Shown in pieces: positions 28,371-40,846 of a stretch of DNA of 64,000 bases; the stretch's first letter is position 1; the number at the start of each line of letters is the position of its first letter. The notes under the pieces are model-generated. The model was not told the DNA's origin and made no database searches. It saw only the letters and a list, made by a program, of their open reading frames with translations. Source of the stretch: Meandrina meandrites (lineage: Eukaryota; Cnidaria; Anthozoa; Scleractinia; Meandrinidae); the NCBI GenBank assembly GCA_963693305.1, contig OY855903.1, positions 49,126,150 to 49,190,149 on the forward strand, written 5' to 3'. Position numbers and translations under genes: made by a program.

Positions 28371-29425
28371 GATCTTTAAAGGTAACCAAATGGTATACTC
28401 GTGAAATTAGGAAATAATTTCACGCGCGTTTTGTCAAAATTGTTATAATTTCCGTCGCCTTTTTATGAAAGTAGAATGACTTATACACAGATATTACAGA
28501 ATAGCTGAGAAGAATTACTCAGAAAATGTTGAATTTAGTTTGCAAATCGAATTTATTCGTCAGATCAAGTGAGTTATTCTGGTCAAACGCACGAGTTATC
28601 TACTTGCACCTGATTGGGTCTCGCGGCAGGTAACATTATAAACACAGGGTGGCTAGGTAAGAAAGATCGACGGTGCTGGTGGGCCATCCTTTCCCCGCGA
28701 AATGTAACACAGAGAACGTTTTCATATGACATCATTGGTGTTCCAAAACAAAGAAACGGTGGCCAGATTGGTTTATCTAGCCATTTTTCAAACTCTATTT
28801 TTATGCAAAAATCGTCCTATATTTCAGTAAACCAATATGGCCGTTGATGACATGAGTGAAAACACTCTTTTAGAAAGTTGAAGCAACCACGATAGCAATA
28901 TTACAAAATAATTACTTCTGATGCGTCCAGTGTTTTTAAACAGGTCATACCTATCTTTGCTGAAATGTAAAGGTATGGTTCAAATCCCAAAAATTCGTCG
29001 TAATTCACGCATAATTTGGCGACTTTCCGTTACTTTTTAGCCGTGAACTGTAATGGAATTACAACGCACGGGACGTTTTCATTGCTATTATCATCGTAGT
29101 TTGATCTCATGAAAACCATCGCGGGTTGAAAACAACAACCTCAATTTCCGAGGACATTTTCCCTACTTAGAGACAAATGAGAAAACTTCTTTATTTTTTT
29201 TTTTAAATGCACAGTGTCGAAATCTTTCACGATCTCTTCCGCTATCCTTCTGATCTGCGCCAGGGATCGAGACCTCTGGGCTAGACAAGATAGCCCGCCT
29301 GCTAAAAGAAGGCCAGATCTGTTTGCTGTTGAAAACTTGTTTACTTCATCCAAAATCTCAAAATCTCCGACGCATGCATACAATCAAATCGGAATCAGGT
29401 ATTGTTGGTTAGAGTTTTTGAATCG
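28371..29425. other. Noncoding host DNA
   Basis: No gene or bounded repeat recognised; short frames are unsupported. Confidence 0.5.
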
Positions 29426-29478
29426 CCCAGAGCCGTTGCGTTTCCCGACCGCTGGTCAAGGGAGACGCAGGCTCTGGG
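29426..29478. repeat. GC-rich hairpin
   Basis: CCCAGAGCC...TGCGTTTCCC pairs with GGGAGACGCAGGCTCTGGG around a short loop. Followed by GGAACGAGATTGG, whose reverse complement occurs at about 44740. Confidence 0.6.
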
Positions 29479-29967
29479 AACGAGATTGGCCCTTCCACTG
29501 ACCACGGTGATGTTGGAAACAGTTTTTGTTAGCAAGCTCCGCTCCCCAGTGACTTTTTTGTTTTTATGCGAGTTTTGAGAAAACTGTTCAGATCATATTT
29601 AAGAGAATGTATAGAAAGTTGCTACCTCCCTGTTCAGCAGTATTTTATTATTGTCGTGAATTAGATGAATGCGTGTTTTACATACTAGGTGTTCAAAGCT
29701 TTAGAGTGGTATACCATGGAATATCCCACGAGTCACTTGCATTTACTCGGTATACACACACGTGAGCCTTTTCTCGTGGTATACCACGAAAAAGTGTTGT
29801 ATAGCTATTTTTCACATGCCACATAATATCCGCCTATTAAATATCGTCGGGAATAAGATCGCAGCGTGCGACTGGAAGGTTGGGTTTAATACCGTCGAAT
29901 ATACAACGGCTTTCCTCTATTCTGATTTGCTGTATTTTTATGGCGTGGTATATAAACTTGTACTCAC
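29479..29967 (-). other. Putative intron and flank of the three-finger gene
   Basis: Downstream of the donor at 29967. Contains a TATACCA/TGGTATA-rich inverted stretch near 29708-29790. No further exon recognised. Confidence 0.4.
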
Positions 29968-30277
29968 CCAGAGTATTACACAAATCAGTGTCGCAACATG
30001 CAGTACTACAGTTCGTAACCTCGCGAAGATGTCCCTCGACGTAGCTGCAAATTTGTGCTCCATCGTCGGCGCAATGTCTGCTGCAGTTCATATTGAGTAC
30101 TGGCGTCCCAGCGGTATTAAATCGTAGGGTCACACACTCATAGTTAACTTTGCCTCCACTAGGGCATGTCAAGGTTTCATCCGTTAATTGATGGGTGCCA
30201 AAGTGAAACTTGACGTTGCACTGCAGACTGATAACTAATGAAAGGGTTGCGAGGAAACCACACCAAAACAACACGCA
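29968..30277 (-). CDS. Ly6/uPAR three-finger domain exon of a host gene
   Basis: A 310-base exon bounded by acceptor TTTCCTTACAG and donor GTGAGT. It encodes a hydrophobic signal-like start (FWCGFLATLSLVIS), then a Cys-rich domain opening LQCNVKFHF and ending CCDTDLCN, the classic Ly6/uPAR C-terminal motif. Such proteins are secreted or GPI-anchored at the cell surface. No ATG is in the exon, so the initiator lies in an upstream exon that I could not place. Beyond the donor the frame continues only by chance. Confidence 0.7.
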
Positions 30278-31543
30278 CTGTAAGGAAAAGCAGGAAAAGG
30301 AAGAGACGACATCAACAACATCAACCAGCTTTATTTATCATGAAGGTTAGTTTCCCATTCTGTCCACATATAGATATTTCATAACCTATAAAAAGAGGGA
30401 TGGAGAGGAGCTGGCTACACGAAACAATCCACAGTAGGGAAAGAGATGGCAGTTGCAACTTAACCATGATACTTTGCGACAGCCAAAACGAGGCATAGAA
30501 AGACACGTTTTTGCAAAAATTTGCCTCAGTACTAACCAACGTTGTGAATGCTAGTTGTGAAGATTTAAAACATACTTTTCGTCTATATGAGCGTTCGGCT
30601 TAAGTGCGGAAAGGAGTGTGGGTAAATGTAGCACTCGCCATTTCTTTACGTCATTTGTCATACGTCGGCTGCGTCTCGTTGACTATTCGCTTATACAAAA
30701 CTTGGGCTCGTAGAATATATATTAATATTATATTAATATTACATTTAAGAATCATAGAGTATTAAAATTGCGAAAAAAACCTTGAAGGGGTGGCATTTCT
30801 TAAACCTTCTTTATCACGTAGTTACGTATTCTTTTGCCGTCTCTGGACTATTTTATTTTTTAGTTATTTTATATTCAAATGAGTATTTTTTTTTAACTAT
30901 ATAACGATAGCACTGTAGACTGTTCATGCATTTCTTCCTCATTTGTGCTTTTTCTGAAAGTATCATCTTGTTTTGTGCTATATTTCCTGTTCAAGATGTT
31001 TGATAAACGTTTACAAAAAGGGAACTTTTACCAAAGTAATTTTAGTTGCATCAAAACAGTCGTTGTATAAAATGCTCTGACCTTTGGAGACATTTTAACG
31101 AAATGCGGTACTCTTCTGCCGTGAACGTACTGAAAGTAAATCAACAAAACAAGGAATGAAGTTTGTAATAATCGTCTTCCTATTAAGTTACATTCAGAAA
31201 CAAGGGGCCTCAAACTAAGGTATTTGCATTTTTCTTACTGAAATGCGAACATTTTGCTTTACCAATATCGATCTAATTAATACGAACAAAACGAATATAC
31301 AAAGCGTGCTTTTTGTGCCTTACTGGCCTAGTGGCTCGTAGAGCCCAAGGCACTATGTTATCGTGCACGCGTGTGTGTCCGTAATTCGTAATTGGTAATG
31401 AGCGCGTGTAATTAACACGTCATAGTCGGAAGCTCAATTTGACATCAGCCATTTACTCGCTTCATGTGCTCACATTGCGCGTTTCTTCAACGACGTTGGT
31501 AAGTTTTCTATGTTAAAGATAAATTTAAGTTACTTTTCTTCTA
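30278..31543. other. Noncoding, may hold the first exon of the three-finger gene
   Basis: No exon could be assigned with confidence. AT-rich ATATTAAT repeats lie near 30715-30745. Confidence 0.4.
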
Positions 31544-31917
31544 GAGCCAGGCTCAACTTTCGGTGGATTGTCAAAGAATTTGATCTTAAAAGCAACATGA
31601 AGGGATTTTTGGAGAATTTTCTTGCTTTATTGGTAAAGAAACTGAAGAAAGTGTTGATGATTCTTCCGTCGATCACTGGCCGTGGACGAGCGTTTCTTGC
31701 CGAATGTTGTCGTTATATGCCTTGTTTAGCGATCGGAAAATGGAATTTCCATGCAAAAGTAGCAAATCCGAAGGTAAACAGCCAAAAGGTGTACCACGAC
31801 GATCGTAGTCCGCTCGTTGGCGAGTGCTATAAACTCTCTCGGGAGTGCCAAACGTCCCTTCGGGGAGCCATAACTAACCTCCCTGAAAGACATCAACCTC
31901 ATTTATCAAAGGATTGA
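31544..31917 (+). CDS. Possible 3'-terminal exon, unknown
   Basis: An acceptor-like TTACTTTTCTTCTAG is followed by 124 open codons, basic near the start (ENFLALLVKKLKKVLMILP), ending LPERHQPHLSKD and TGA. AATAAA occurs about 100 bases later (32017-32022). No family recognised; the last third has short self-complementary stretches, so it could be repeat-derived. Confidence 0.3.
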
Positions 31918-32282
31918 ATGACACTCTTGCTGAAGACCGTTGTGTTGACTTTAGTTTTGAAAATTACAGTTAAGTTCTTGTTCAGTTGAAATTGTTAAAG
32001 TTGATACTTATTTTACAATAAAGTTTCTTGTTGTTGTATCATGTAGTCATTGCAGATGATACTATTTTTCATATCACTAGGCACATGTAGTCATAGACTG
32101 CCTATTTTTAATATATGCCTTGGGAAAGTTTCAAACCGCTTGAATAGTTGATAAAAACCAGCACATTTTAAAGGAGCTCTGTCACGGGGATTTTGCAGTT
32201 TTTTGGTCTAAACTGTACTGAAATTAGTGGTAGGCGGCTTAACTCATGAAAATCATTACCTTTGAACGTCTAATTAACAATT

Positions 32283-32347
32283 AGACCCGTAGCCCGCAAG
32301 GGCTACGGGTCAATAGCGCATGAGGCGAAGCTGAATGGGCTATTGAC

Positions 32348-32374
<27 letters not shown>
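32283..32374. repeat. GC-rich hairpin array
   Basis: AGACCCGTAGCCC pairs with GGGCTACGGGTC, and the outer AATTAGACCC pairs with GGGTCTAATT. Confidence 0.65.
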
Positions 32375-32381
<7 letters not shown>

Positions 32382-32383
32382 TA

Positions 32384-32516
32384 GTATCACCCAACTAGTC
32401 GGACAGTAATGAAGTTAGCAAATGCAAGTTGAAGAAAGATTTATTTGGGAATAAAACGAAAGAAAGCGTCACGAATTTCGCTACTCGATGACTATTACTA
32501 ATAGTCCTCTAGTAGC

Positions 32517-32554
<38 letters not shown>

Positions 32555-32571
32555 GTTGGGTGATACTAAAG
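32384..32571. mobile_element. About 188-bp MITE nested inside a larger one
   Basis: Perfect 18-base inverted ends TAGTATCACCCAACTAGT / ACTAGTTGGGTGATACTA. I associate this sequence with coral genomes. Confidence 0.8.
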
Positions 32572-32861
32572 GAAGATATAACCTTAATATTTGGATAAAA
32601 ATCTGACTACGGCTATAAATATTGAATTTTTTTTAGACGTGCGGAAACAACTTGAAAAGTTTAGCTAAACTTGATAACTAATAAGTTGTAATCCATTTCC
32701 ATCGAAGCCATCTGCAGCTAAAGATGCTTGTTAACAGTTTCGGTGCTCTAATATAGCAATTTTTAATTAAAATGGACCATTATTTTTTGGTTTCCTTCGA
32801 CACAAATATAAATTTTGGCTGTTCAAAAATCTGTTCAAATCCGTGACAAAGCCCCTTTAAA

Positions 32862-33774
32862 TTTGTCCCTACCTGTCTGTGAAAGTCTGCTGATCAGTGA
32901 TCCTATAAATTTAAGCCTTATTGACTATTATACGAGACTAGGATTCTAGAAGTGACAAGCTCTCCAGAAGACTTTCGATAAATTTTAATTTATTAGCAAT
33001 GAATATTTTTATCAAGGTTCACTCCCGACACAGTGTTCCGCACGTGAAGTACCTGGACTGTCTTAGTCGACAACACACATTGCCCGTTTTATTCAAAACA
33101 GAAATTCGACAAATATATATTTTCAGGCAAAATAAAATGTAAATAATTAAAATGTAATAAGTATGGTAAAACCCAATAATACAAAAGAAAAAATTGTCAC
33201 CTGCTACTTCCTCTTAGATTTTAACTAGAATTCAACTGCAAAAGCCGAAGGAAATTATTAATAGAAATTTATTATATGGCCGTGACTTACAAGAACTGGG
33301 AACTACCAAATTCGCGAATTTGATTGGCTAAAATCGATATTGACCGCGGTCTAGATTTTCCCATCTAGACCGGTTGCACTTACGTTGAGAAGTTTACAAA
33401 CAAACATGCAAAAACGTTGCCTTGTTTCTGCTAAAAATATATTAAATGGAAGAACCAAAAGCTTGACGCTAAAGAAGTTAACAAGAACGAGCAAACTTTG
33501 GCAAATTTTCGTTCAGTTTACAGGCACGAAATCAAAACACCAGCTACAAAAGAATTTGCGATGTAATTCCAAGGTCAGAATTTAAAAGCAGTTTACCAGT
33601 AAGAATATTCTATCAATCGATTAAAGAGGCTAGGGAAGTTGAAAACATACCTGCCGATGATATCGACCTTCTCTTGTTCTAATTTTTCCGTGATCGCCGT
33701 TCACTAGCAAAATGTCAGCGAATTTTTAAGCTGAAAAGTTTTCTAGTTTGGCCATATAATAAACATCTCATTAA
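32862..33774. other. Noncoding host DNA
   Basis: A GTCTAGATTTTCCCATCTAGAC hairpin-like stretch near 33351-33372. The 66-codon frame at 33385 is unsupported. Confidence 0.5.
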
Positions 33775-33885
33775 GCGAGCTTAGTCGGTCTGTATGGGAG
33801 AATCTCGACCTCGGTCATGAGTACAGACCTCACTGCGTTCGGTCTCAGGATTCTCCCATACAGACCTCTTGCTCGGTTTATAAGA
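33775..33885. repeat. 111-bp fold-back repeat
   Basis: GGTCTGTATGGGAGAATC pairs with GATTCTCCCATACAGACC. The inner GTACAGACCTC/CGTTCGGTCT part suggests a short fold-back MITE. Confidence 0.7.
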
Positions 33886-34375
33886 GCTAAATCATTACAC
33901 CGCGTGTTACTATCACACGACAGAAGAAAAAGGCTCGACGAAATGCTATTCAAACCCACACAACGATCCTGGGGTCGAAAAATTGTTTCGTGTTGTAAGT
34001 TTCATGCCTGGAACAGCCGCTTGGAGCGAATGAGTGATTGCTCGAGCTCGAACGACTTGACTACTAAACTTCAACCAAAAAATTCTGGATTGAGTATTCA
34101 AAACAAGAATTTAAATTCCTGGAAACTAAAGATAGGTCGCGTCTCACTCAAGTACACAAATGCTGGTTTTAAATAGCTTTACCACCAAAATCATAAACCG
34201 TACGTGGTTTTGACTAGCAAAGTGAATAAACGGGAAATTTCTGGTGTAAAATATCAGAATATCCGAGCTAATTCTCTTATGAAAATGGAAACAACTAAGC
34301 TTCCCTGGTAAGTACGAACAATAGTGATAAAATTGCTCGATCGATTCCCTCCCCGGCGAAGTTATGGTTTGTTGA

Positions 34376-34570
34376 CACGACCATCGTGTTAACATTTTGC
34401 ACGCAGTGACACGGTGACCGTGTCAGGATGACCGTGTTAAAAGACCGTGTCACCGAAACACGATTATCGTGTCTTAACACGCTGCTTTGTTTTAAGCGTG
34501 CGAGGAAAAACAATAGCTTTGCTACTAATGAGGAAAGTGACTTACACGGTGCTACCGTGTTGAGACACGC
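34376..34570. repeat. Cluster of ACACGGT/ACCGTGT palindromes
   Basis: At least six short motifs of ACACGGTnACCGTGT, GACCGTGT and ACACGATTATCGTGT type occur within 200 bases in alternating orientation. Confidence 0.7.
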
Positions 34571-37500
34571 ATCTTTTGTTTAAACGTGCGAACGTGCCGT
34601 GCGCATGCGTTCACCTTATTACCTGTTTTCCCGTGGAGGGTCACAATTGTGTAAACAATTAGAAGCATGCAATAAAACAGTTAACTCCGTCAAAACATTT
34701 AAGTCAAAAATCAACAATAAAGATTTTACCCTCCGCTGTTTTAGCGATCTAAATTCCACTGTCTTAACCTGTAATTTCCTTTTAGGAAACTATTAATTGC
34801 AATGTTTATGAAGGGCAATTAAAAAAAAAAAAATCAAAATCAAATTAATGTTATTAAAGATATCAATACTCACGATTTGTAGATCTTGTCTTTGAGGAAG
34901 TTGCGAGAAAAGTGATAAAAGTAATTACTCTACGCTATTTGATCAAGCACCTAGGTAGTCAATAAATTATTTAAGAGCTTGCTGTAATTTCCCATTCCTT
35001 GTATTACCATAAAAGGTAAAGAAAACCAGCAGTAATTTCGCTCTTTAATTTTTCAAGAATTCAGTGTTAAGCAAACCACGCCAATTACAAGAGGAGATAA
35101 CAATGGATTGGGTAGCAGCTCACAAAGATAATAATTTTTCGCTTCGACGCGAACAAAAAATATATCCGATATATTTTTTTTTATATACGCAGAGATTGCT
35201 TTCATTTGTTTCAAAAGATATCCCAGCAATGATTATTAATGAGTGCACACGACTATTTTAAACAGGTTTTAGTCTTACCATCAATGAGGTTTTATGTCAT
35301 AAACTCCAGAAAATAAAACGGTTGGCTGGATCCATTGCACAAATGAAGTAATTGTGACCTGTGTCTCGTGGAATTGTCAACATGTGGAAGAAATCATCGG
35401 AGTAAAACAAAACTAACCAGGTTTAATTAAGAAAATTGATAGAAGTGAGAACATTTTTCTTCCTTTTATATCTTCCAATTATCCTTTATATATATGAAAA
35501 GAGAACAAATTTGTTAATACAACAAGGCGGATCGAACACTTTCCTTCGTTGAACGATATACCTCTATTGAGAATTTATGATTTTGTACAGGTACAAGAAA
35601 CAACCTCGTGAAATAAAATAATTGGTCTTGCTTAGCCAGGGACGACAACTATGACCTGTAACTCAGTGAATGGAAAACAGGTTTAGATAATCAACGTAGT
35701 AAAACAAAAGAGAAGGGCGTTGCAGACTGCATGCAATGTGGCTTTTTGTTTCACTTTAATCAAGTTAAACACTACGTGTGCGATCGATGTGCGTGCAACT
35801 CAAAACGCCACAAAATGTTCCGCCTAACACTGATATTGCTATCTTGATAAACTCTAGTAGTATGTTGAAATTACAATATTTAGAGAGAAAGCCACGACAG
35901 CCCTAGTTAGAATTTTTTTACATCTTCAAAAAAAGAAGAATGACAATTAAATATGCCTCCATCAAACAATCAAAACAATTAAATCAACTTATGTTGAGGG
36001 CAACAACGCAAGGAAACGCAAAATAGCGTCTAAGTGCGATGTATGTGGCATTTCTTTCTTGTTTCCATTCTTTGCTTCACCTGAAAGTTGCACTGGGAGT
36101 ACTTTGAGTCACAGATACACCACACCGTAGTGTTCAAGCAAATCAATGAGTCGCCGTGGAAAATTCTTACCAGTTACATTTACATTGCGTGACCTACCAG
36201 GATCAAGAATCAAATCTCAAATGTTTATATTCTCTAAAATTGCCAACCAAGTGAAGAAATTAAAGAATTTTTACTTCAGATTAGTTTTAATTTATGATAA
36301 AGCTAAGAAAAAGCATTACAAAGCGAAAGAAAAGTGGGCAATGCATCCCATTTAATTAGAAGTTTAAACATTTAAACTGGGGTTAATGAGCCCTGTGGCC
36401 TATGTCAAACTATTCTTGGCTCGTCACCAGCTCGGTTTTCTAGCTGCTGTCAGTCATTGTGCAATAAACTGGAGGTCAAGGTCTAGCATGAATTAAGCAT
36501 TGTGCTTCCATCTGGAAACTTATGTCAAAGTTCCCAGTGTTTTTCCACCCACGCTCTCATGTGATCTCTGCATGCTTTGCCCCTCCCCAACTCTGTGCCA
36601 ATCCTCACTTAGTAAAATCCCACTGATTTCTAACCTTGCCTCATTATTGTAAGCTACTCTTCAAGCTAAGGTGTTCTCCGCTTAATATACAAGCTAAGGG
36701 TAAGTCAACAATGCTGGTAGGCCTGTAACACTGCGTAGACTGGTTTTATTTTCACGGGGACAGCAACAGTCCTAACCGCTTCATGTTATACGGAAACGAA
36801 TGTTAACCAACAGCGTGCGGCTAATATGTCGTATAAGTATGGCTTGTAGGTTGCCCTAAACTTGCTTTATCATCTTGCAATAGTAACAGCACAAAAAGAA
36901 GCAAAAATGGTAATAAATCTTGATTCCTTGGCGTTCTGTCACGAAATTTTGAAAACTCGAGGAACTGTAATAATCCTCTTCCATCTTTGTAATCCTGTAC
37001 CTTTGCCCAAAAATTGCTGCTCTAGTGTGCTCTGTAGTACCTTCAATACCCAATTCATTTGTATATATGATCCTTTAACAGGACAGTAATATGAAAAAAA
37101 AAAAAAAATGAAAGATAAGACAAATTTCGATAATCAGCCCGCACAAGGTCTCTTTTAGCGACGGCAAGTCGAACGACAAGGCTTCAAAGATTTTGCTTTG
37201 ACGACAGCCCTATGTGATCAATAGCCATAAGTGTACATTATATTTAATTACTTTGGGAAATCCTAAAATAATCTGCAACTGAAACGCACTCATGGAGGAA
37301 ACCACTTCAGCGATCAGATAAAACCCTTAAAGAGTACATGTGGTCACTGGTAGTGAATATTAAATAACCACTATGGTGGAAATAAAAGGCACTCGAGGGA
37401 GTTCATGTTGTTTTGTGCATTTTTGTTTCGGCCACAATTTGATAGACTTCCGATTTATATTTTTTTATCTTACCTCTATTTAGCGGTCACTTATTTAGAT

Positions 37501-37648
37501 TAAGTCTGGTTGCTTTATATTTTTTTATATTTTCTTGTCATCATTATACCTTATAATTTTTTGTTATATTTGCTTTTGAAATCGGCTGAAAATCTTCAAA
37601 ATGAAAGTACTCTAAAGACAAAGCCCGGCAACAGAATGTGTCTTGAAT
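34571..37648. other. Noncoding host DNA with old dispersed repeats
   Basis: Segments near 34980-35260 and 35640-35720 share phrases with 18.6-18.85 kb and 39.2-39.55 kb, suggesting remnants of one old repeat family. No gene recognised; the frames at 36146 and 36862 are unsupported. Confidence 0.45.
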
Positions 37649-38116
37649 GAGGGGGACATTGGGGGTTGTTAAAAACCGCATTACCGCAAAAAAAAATCGG
37701 CAAATACCGCAATACCGCAAAAAAATCCGGAAAATACCGCAATCTCATAGTAAGCCTGTATAGCTGGCGAGTTAGTTGACGCAAGGGCAAAATTAGAGGC
37801 ACTAACGAGCGGTGGGACCGAGGAAACAATGACAAGGCTTTAAACTGGTCGTTAAAACAGTCAAATTGTTCATTAAAATGTGCGATAAAATAAGGCTGTT
37901 TCAGGTTGCTTCCGAAACGATCAGAGACGGCAAAAAATGGTCGGAGAATGTGAAGGATACGTCTTTTATACCAACTATCGTCGACCAAAACGCCTAGAAA
38001 ACGCGTCCCGCAGGTTTGGAAAATACCGCAATACCGCAATTCAAGATTAAAATTACCGAAATACCGCAAGAAAAATTGGCCAATACCGCAATACCGCAAA
38101 CCCCAATGTCCCCCTC
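37649..38116. mobile_element. 468-bp MITE with 6-bp target duplication TTGAAT
   Basis: Inverted ends GAGGGGGACATTGGGG / CCCCAATGTCCCCCTC, flanked by TTGAAT at 37643-37648 and 38117-38122. Internal tandem AATACCGCA motifs lie in opposite halves. The 181-codon minus frame here is a by-product. Confidence 0.88.
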
Positions 38117-38147
38117 TTGAATCGATTTTTAGATTTTCCAATCAAGA

Positions 38148-38391
38148 TGTCGGTTGTTTAGACGATGTTTTGCCGCCTGTATTATTGCAAACTTCCATCG
38201 TTGTTCTATCTCTCTGTGTGCCGTGTTGGTTCCGGCTGCCATAAATTACTGGTTCTTCTTGGCCCTCATTCCGATAATTTTTGTTTTCGCTTACTTTGCA
38301 CGTTATTACCTGAAGTCTCCAAGAAAAATCAAAAGAATTGAGGCTATCAAGTACAGCCCTGTGTACTCACACCTCACAGAAACAGCAAACG
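38148..38391 (+). CDS. ABCC (MRP)-type transporter exon, isolated
   Basis: One frame encodes a hydrophobic segment (INYWFFLALIPIIFVFAYF) followed by ARYYLKSPRKIKRIEAIKYS and PVYSHLTETANG. This matches the transmembrane segment and cytoplasmic loop before the last helices of ABCC transporters (consensus like RSPVFSHLSET). The exon would end at AACG before a weak donor (GTTTTG). No neighbouring ABCC exons were found. It lies just beside a MITE, so it may be one exon of a long gene or a stranded pseudo-exon. The 5' boundary is uncertain. Confidence 0.55.
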
Positions 38392-38488
38392 GTTTTGAAC
38401 AGCACTTTTCTTGACAGGCTTCACAGGTAACTAGTTGATTTAAGACGGAATCCGCCAGGGAGTAGTCATTGGACAATGCAAAATTACG

Positions 38489-38825
38489 TACCAAAATTAT
38501 TTACACCTTATTGCAAGCTTTTGTGTTACTGCTTCAAATATCTTACCAAAAGACTTTTCTTCTAACAACGCCGAACATCGGAAACCAATTTCGAAGTTCC
38601 ACTGAATGCCATTAAACCGCTTAAAAGACGTGGGCTTTTGCCTATAGCTTGTGAAATTAATTCTCTCAAGCTCTGGAAAGAATTGTTGAACCAAAACTAT
38701 TTACACCTTATTTTAAATTTTTGTGTTACTATTTCAAATATCTTTTCAAAAGAAATCTTTTCCGGCAACACAAAACATCGTAAACAAATTTCGAAGTTCC
38801 ACTAAATCGCTTAATTAAAAGACGA
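38489..38825 (+). repeat. Local duplication of about 140 bp
   Basis: Two diverged units, about 38489-38627 and 38690-38825, share TTATTTACACCTTATT-type starts and AATTTCGAAGTTCCACT-type ends. Confidence 0.75.
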
Positions 38826-39237
38826 TTTTCCAAAATTTCTACACTTAATTTTTTGCCTACAGCTTGTGAATTTTGAACTCATTTTCTTAGACTCTGGAAA
38901 TTTAATTTTTATATCTCCTGGCTTATTTTTTTCGATTTCAGCACGGCAAAAAAAAAAAAAGAAAAAGGATAAGGTTGGATTTTTAGGTCGCACCGTCGAT
39001 ATGATTTCATCTTTGGTACAGCTTCAATGCTTCGTATGCCAGAACCCTCGGGTTCCCAGCCATTTCGTTTCTGATCGTCTCTGGAAAAACACGCGAGAAC
39101 ATCCACGCAACGCGCGTTAGCATCCGCGGGTGAACTGGGTACCATGTCTAAAAATAACTTAAGACGAAGTCCTAAATGGAGGATTAAGTCTCTCACTTCA
39201 TACTCTTTTGTAGCTAGATAAAATTCATCATTTTCTT

Positions 39238-39345
39238 GATTACCATAAAAGGGTAACAAAATAAGAAATGCTTTTAAATTTTTTTAAGCAAAAGTTTCCC
39301 TTTACAAGAGACCATGAAATTTGATTGGGTTAAAGGTCACCGAGA
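39238..39345 (-). repeat. Dispersed repeat, inverted relative to 18718-18830
   Basis: Shares CCTTTTATGGTAATC, AAGGGAAACTTTTGCTTA and TGACCTTTGACCCAATC-type phrases in reverse complement. Confidence 0.65.
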
Positions 39346-39615
39346 GAAACAAAGCGAATGGCCAATTATCCTTCCATTGAATATAAACAATTGATGATCG
39401 CAGTGAACCGCATGCATGAAATGACCTGATAAGCTTGGTTAAGATAGGCAAGCAAAGTGTTGCCTGTGACTCAGGGAATAAAAAACTGTTAGAGATAATA
39501 AAATGAGTTTAAACAAAAGGGAAGAACGTGGTGTACTGCGAGGTAACGACGTTACCTATGAAGTATCAAGATACCTAAAAATGACATAAACATGCATCGG
39601 ACTTAAGGTTCAAAC

Positions 39616-40061
39616 TTAACCCTATCCAGACCCGGGGGAGGGGGATTACCCGCGCTTTCACGTTTTTAACTTTTTCAAAAATCAACCAAACGCTGCCAAA
39701 CTCTGCGGGTTTTCCTAAAAATTATCTGGGAATACATTGGTAGGATAGGTTGTTGTGTCTGAATGTTGACGTTACCATGGCGACGTCATTTTGACAGGCA
39801 TGTTTTTCCAAATTTGCAATTTTTGAAATCCAAGATGGAGGCTGTTTTGCCATCATGATGTCATTATCACGTGATGTGACGTCATCATAGTACGTGTCGT
39901 ATATAAAAAGATAGATTTTTGGACATAATATATATCCTGTAAGTTTTATTGTGATTTCTTAAATATTCTGGAAGTACGGTGGTGGGGGGTGGGGGGAGGC
40001 GGAATCCGCCCCCTCCCTGATCTGAAAAGATCCAAAAAAAGCCCGGTCTGAATAGGGTTAA
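39616..40061. mobile_element. 446-bp piggyBac-type MITE (TTAA flanks)
   Basis: TTAA at both ends, then inverted CCCTATCCAGACC / CCCTATTCAGACC. The right end continues into a GATCTGAAAAGATC-type palindrome. No transposase ORF. Confidence 0.82.
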
Positions 40062-40200
40062 ACTGAATGCTATGTTTATGTCCAAAATTAAAGGAAAAAC
40101 TAAAACTAATACAAACTAGTACAATCATGGTGTTTATCTACGCTAACAACATTTAAACGTTTCTATATCAAACATTGGCAAGAGAACAGAGTGCGCCAAC

Positions 40201-40658
40201 GCTCATTTCCGTTTCGTAAACGGTCGATGCCATTTTAAACGGTCGATGCCATCATTGGTAACCAAGCTTTTCGGAATGGAGAGTGCCATACCTGCTCTAG
40301 TTTAGGCATGGATAAGGTCGAAGCTGTGCTTTGATTATCAGATGAATTTAGCCTTAGAGAAGACGATTATTAAATCTAAGTTAGATTCACGCTTAGGTTA
40401 GGGATAGGGATAGGGTCATCTATTATAGATGTAACAGTAAGAAAGTCACCTTATAAACTAATTTTTTCGGGAATTTGGCGGATCAATGTGGTGGTGTAGT
40501 GGTGAGAGAGGGATGCTAGCATGTCAGAGGTTCCATGTTCCATTCTGGGTGCTGACGTACAATTTTCATTTTTTTTAGTAGAAAAAAATTTGATGACTGT
40601 GAAAAAGTTTCTAAGCGTTGCTAAAATGGCACCGACCGTTTACGAAACAGAAACGTGC
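40201..40658. mobile_element. 458-bp Mutator-type MITE with 9-bp target duplication
   Basis: TGCGCCAAC flanks both sides (40192-40200 and 40659-40667). Inverted ends of about 40 bases share GTTTCGTAAACGGTCG and TGCCATTTTA. A 9-bp duplication is typical of MULEs. Confidence 0.85.
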
Positions 40659-40846
40659 TGCGCCAACACGATGTAAGTTGAAACTACCCATGCTTACGGT
40701 AACCAGCTATTACCTGTAAGGAAATCCCAGACAAATGATCAAGATTTTGTTTGCTTTCATATGTACAGCCTCAGTAATGAATTCTTCAACGTAGTTAGCC
40801 AAAGCGCAAATCAACAGTGGGTTCTCTAATGAATTTTTCATTAGCT

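Larger units (their letters stand above)
32167..32861. mobile_element. 695-bp MITE-like element hosting nested repeats
   Basis: Inverted ends of TTTAAAGGAGCTCTGTCACGG type on both sides. It contains the hairpin at 32283-32374 and the complete MITE at 32384-32571, so it is the oldest of three nested layers. Confidence 0.65.

Noticed and set aside
37596..38141. 181-codon minus-strand frame
   Set aside because: Created by AATACCGCA repeats of a MITE with clear ends and target duplication.
38909..39259. 116-codon minus frame as a host exon
   Set aside because: No splice or family support; it includes a poly-T tract and looks like an old repeat.
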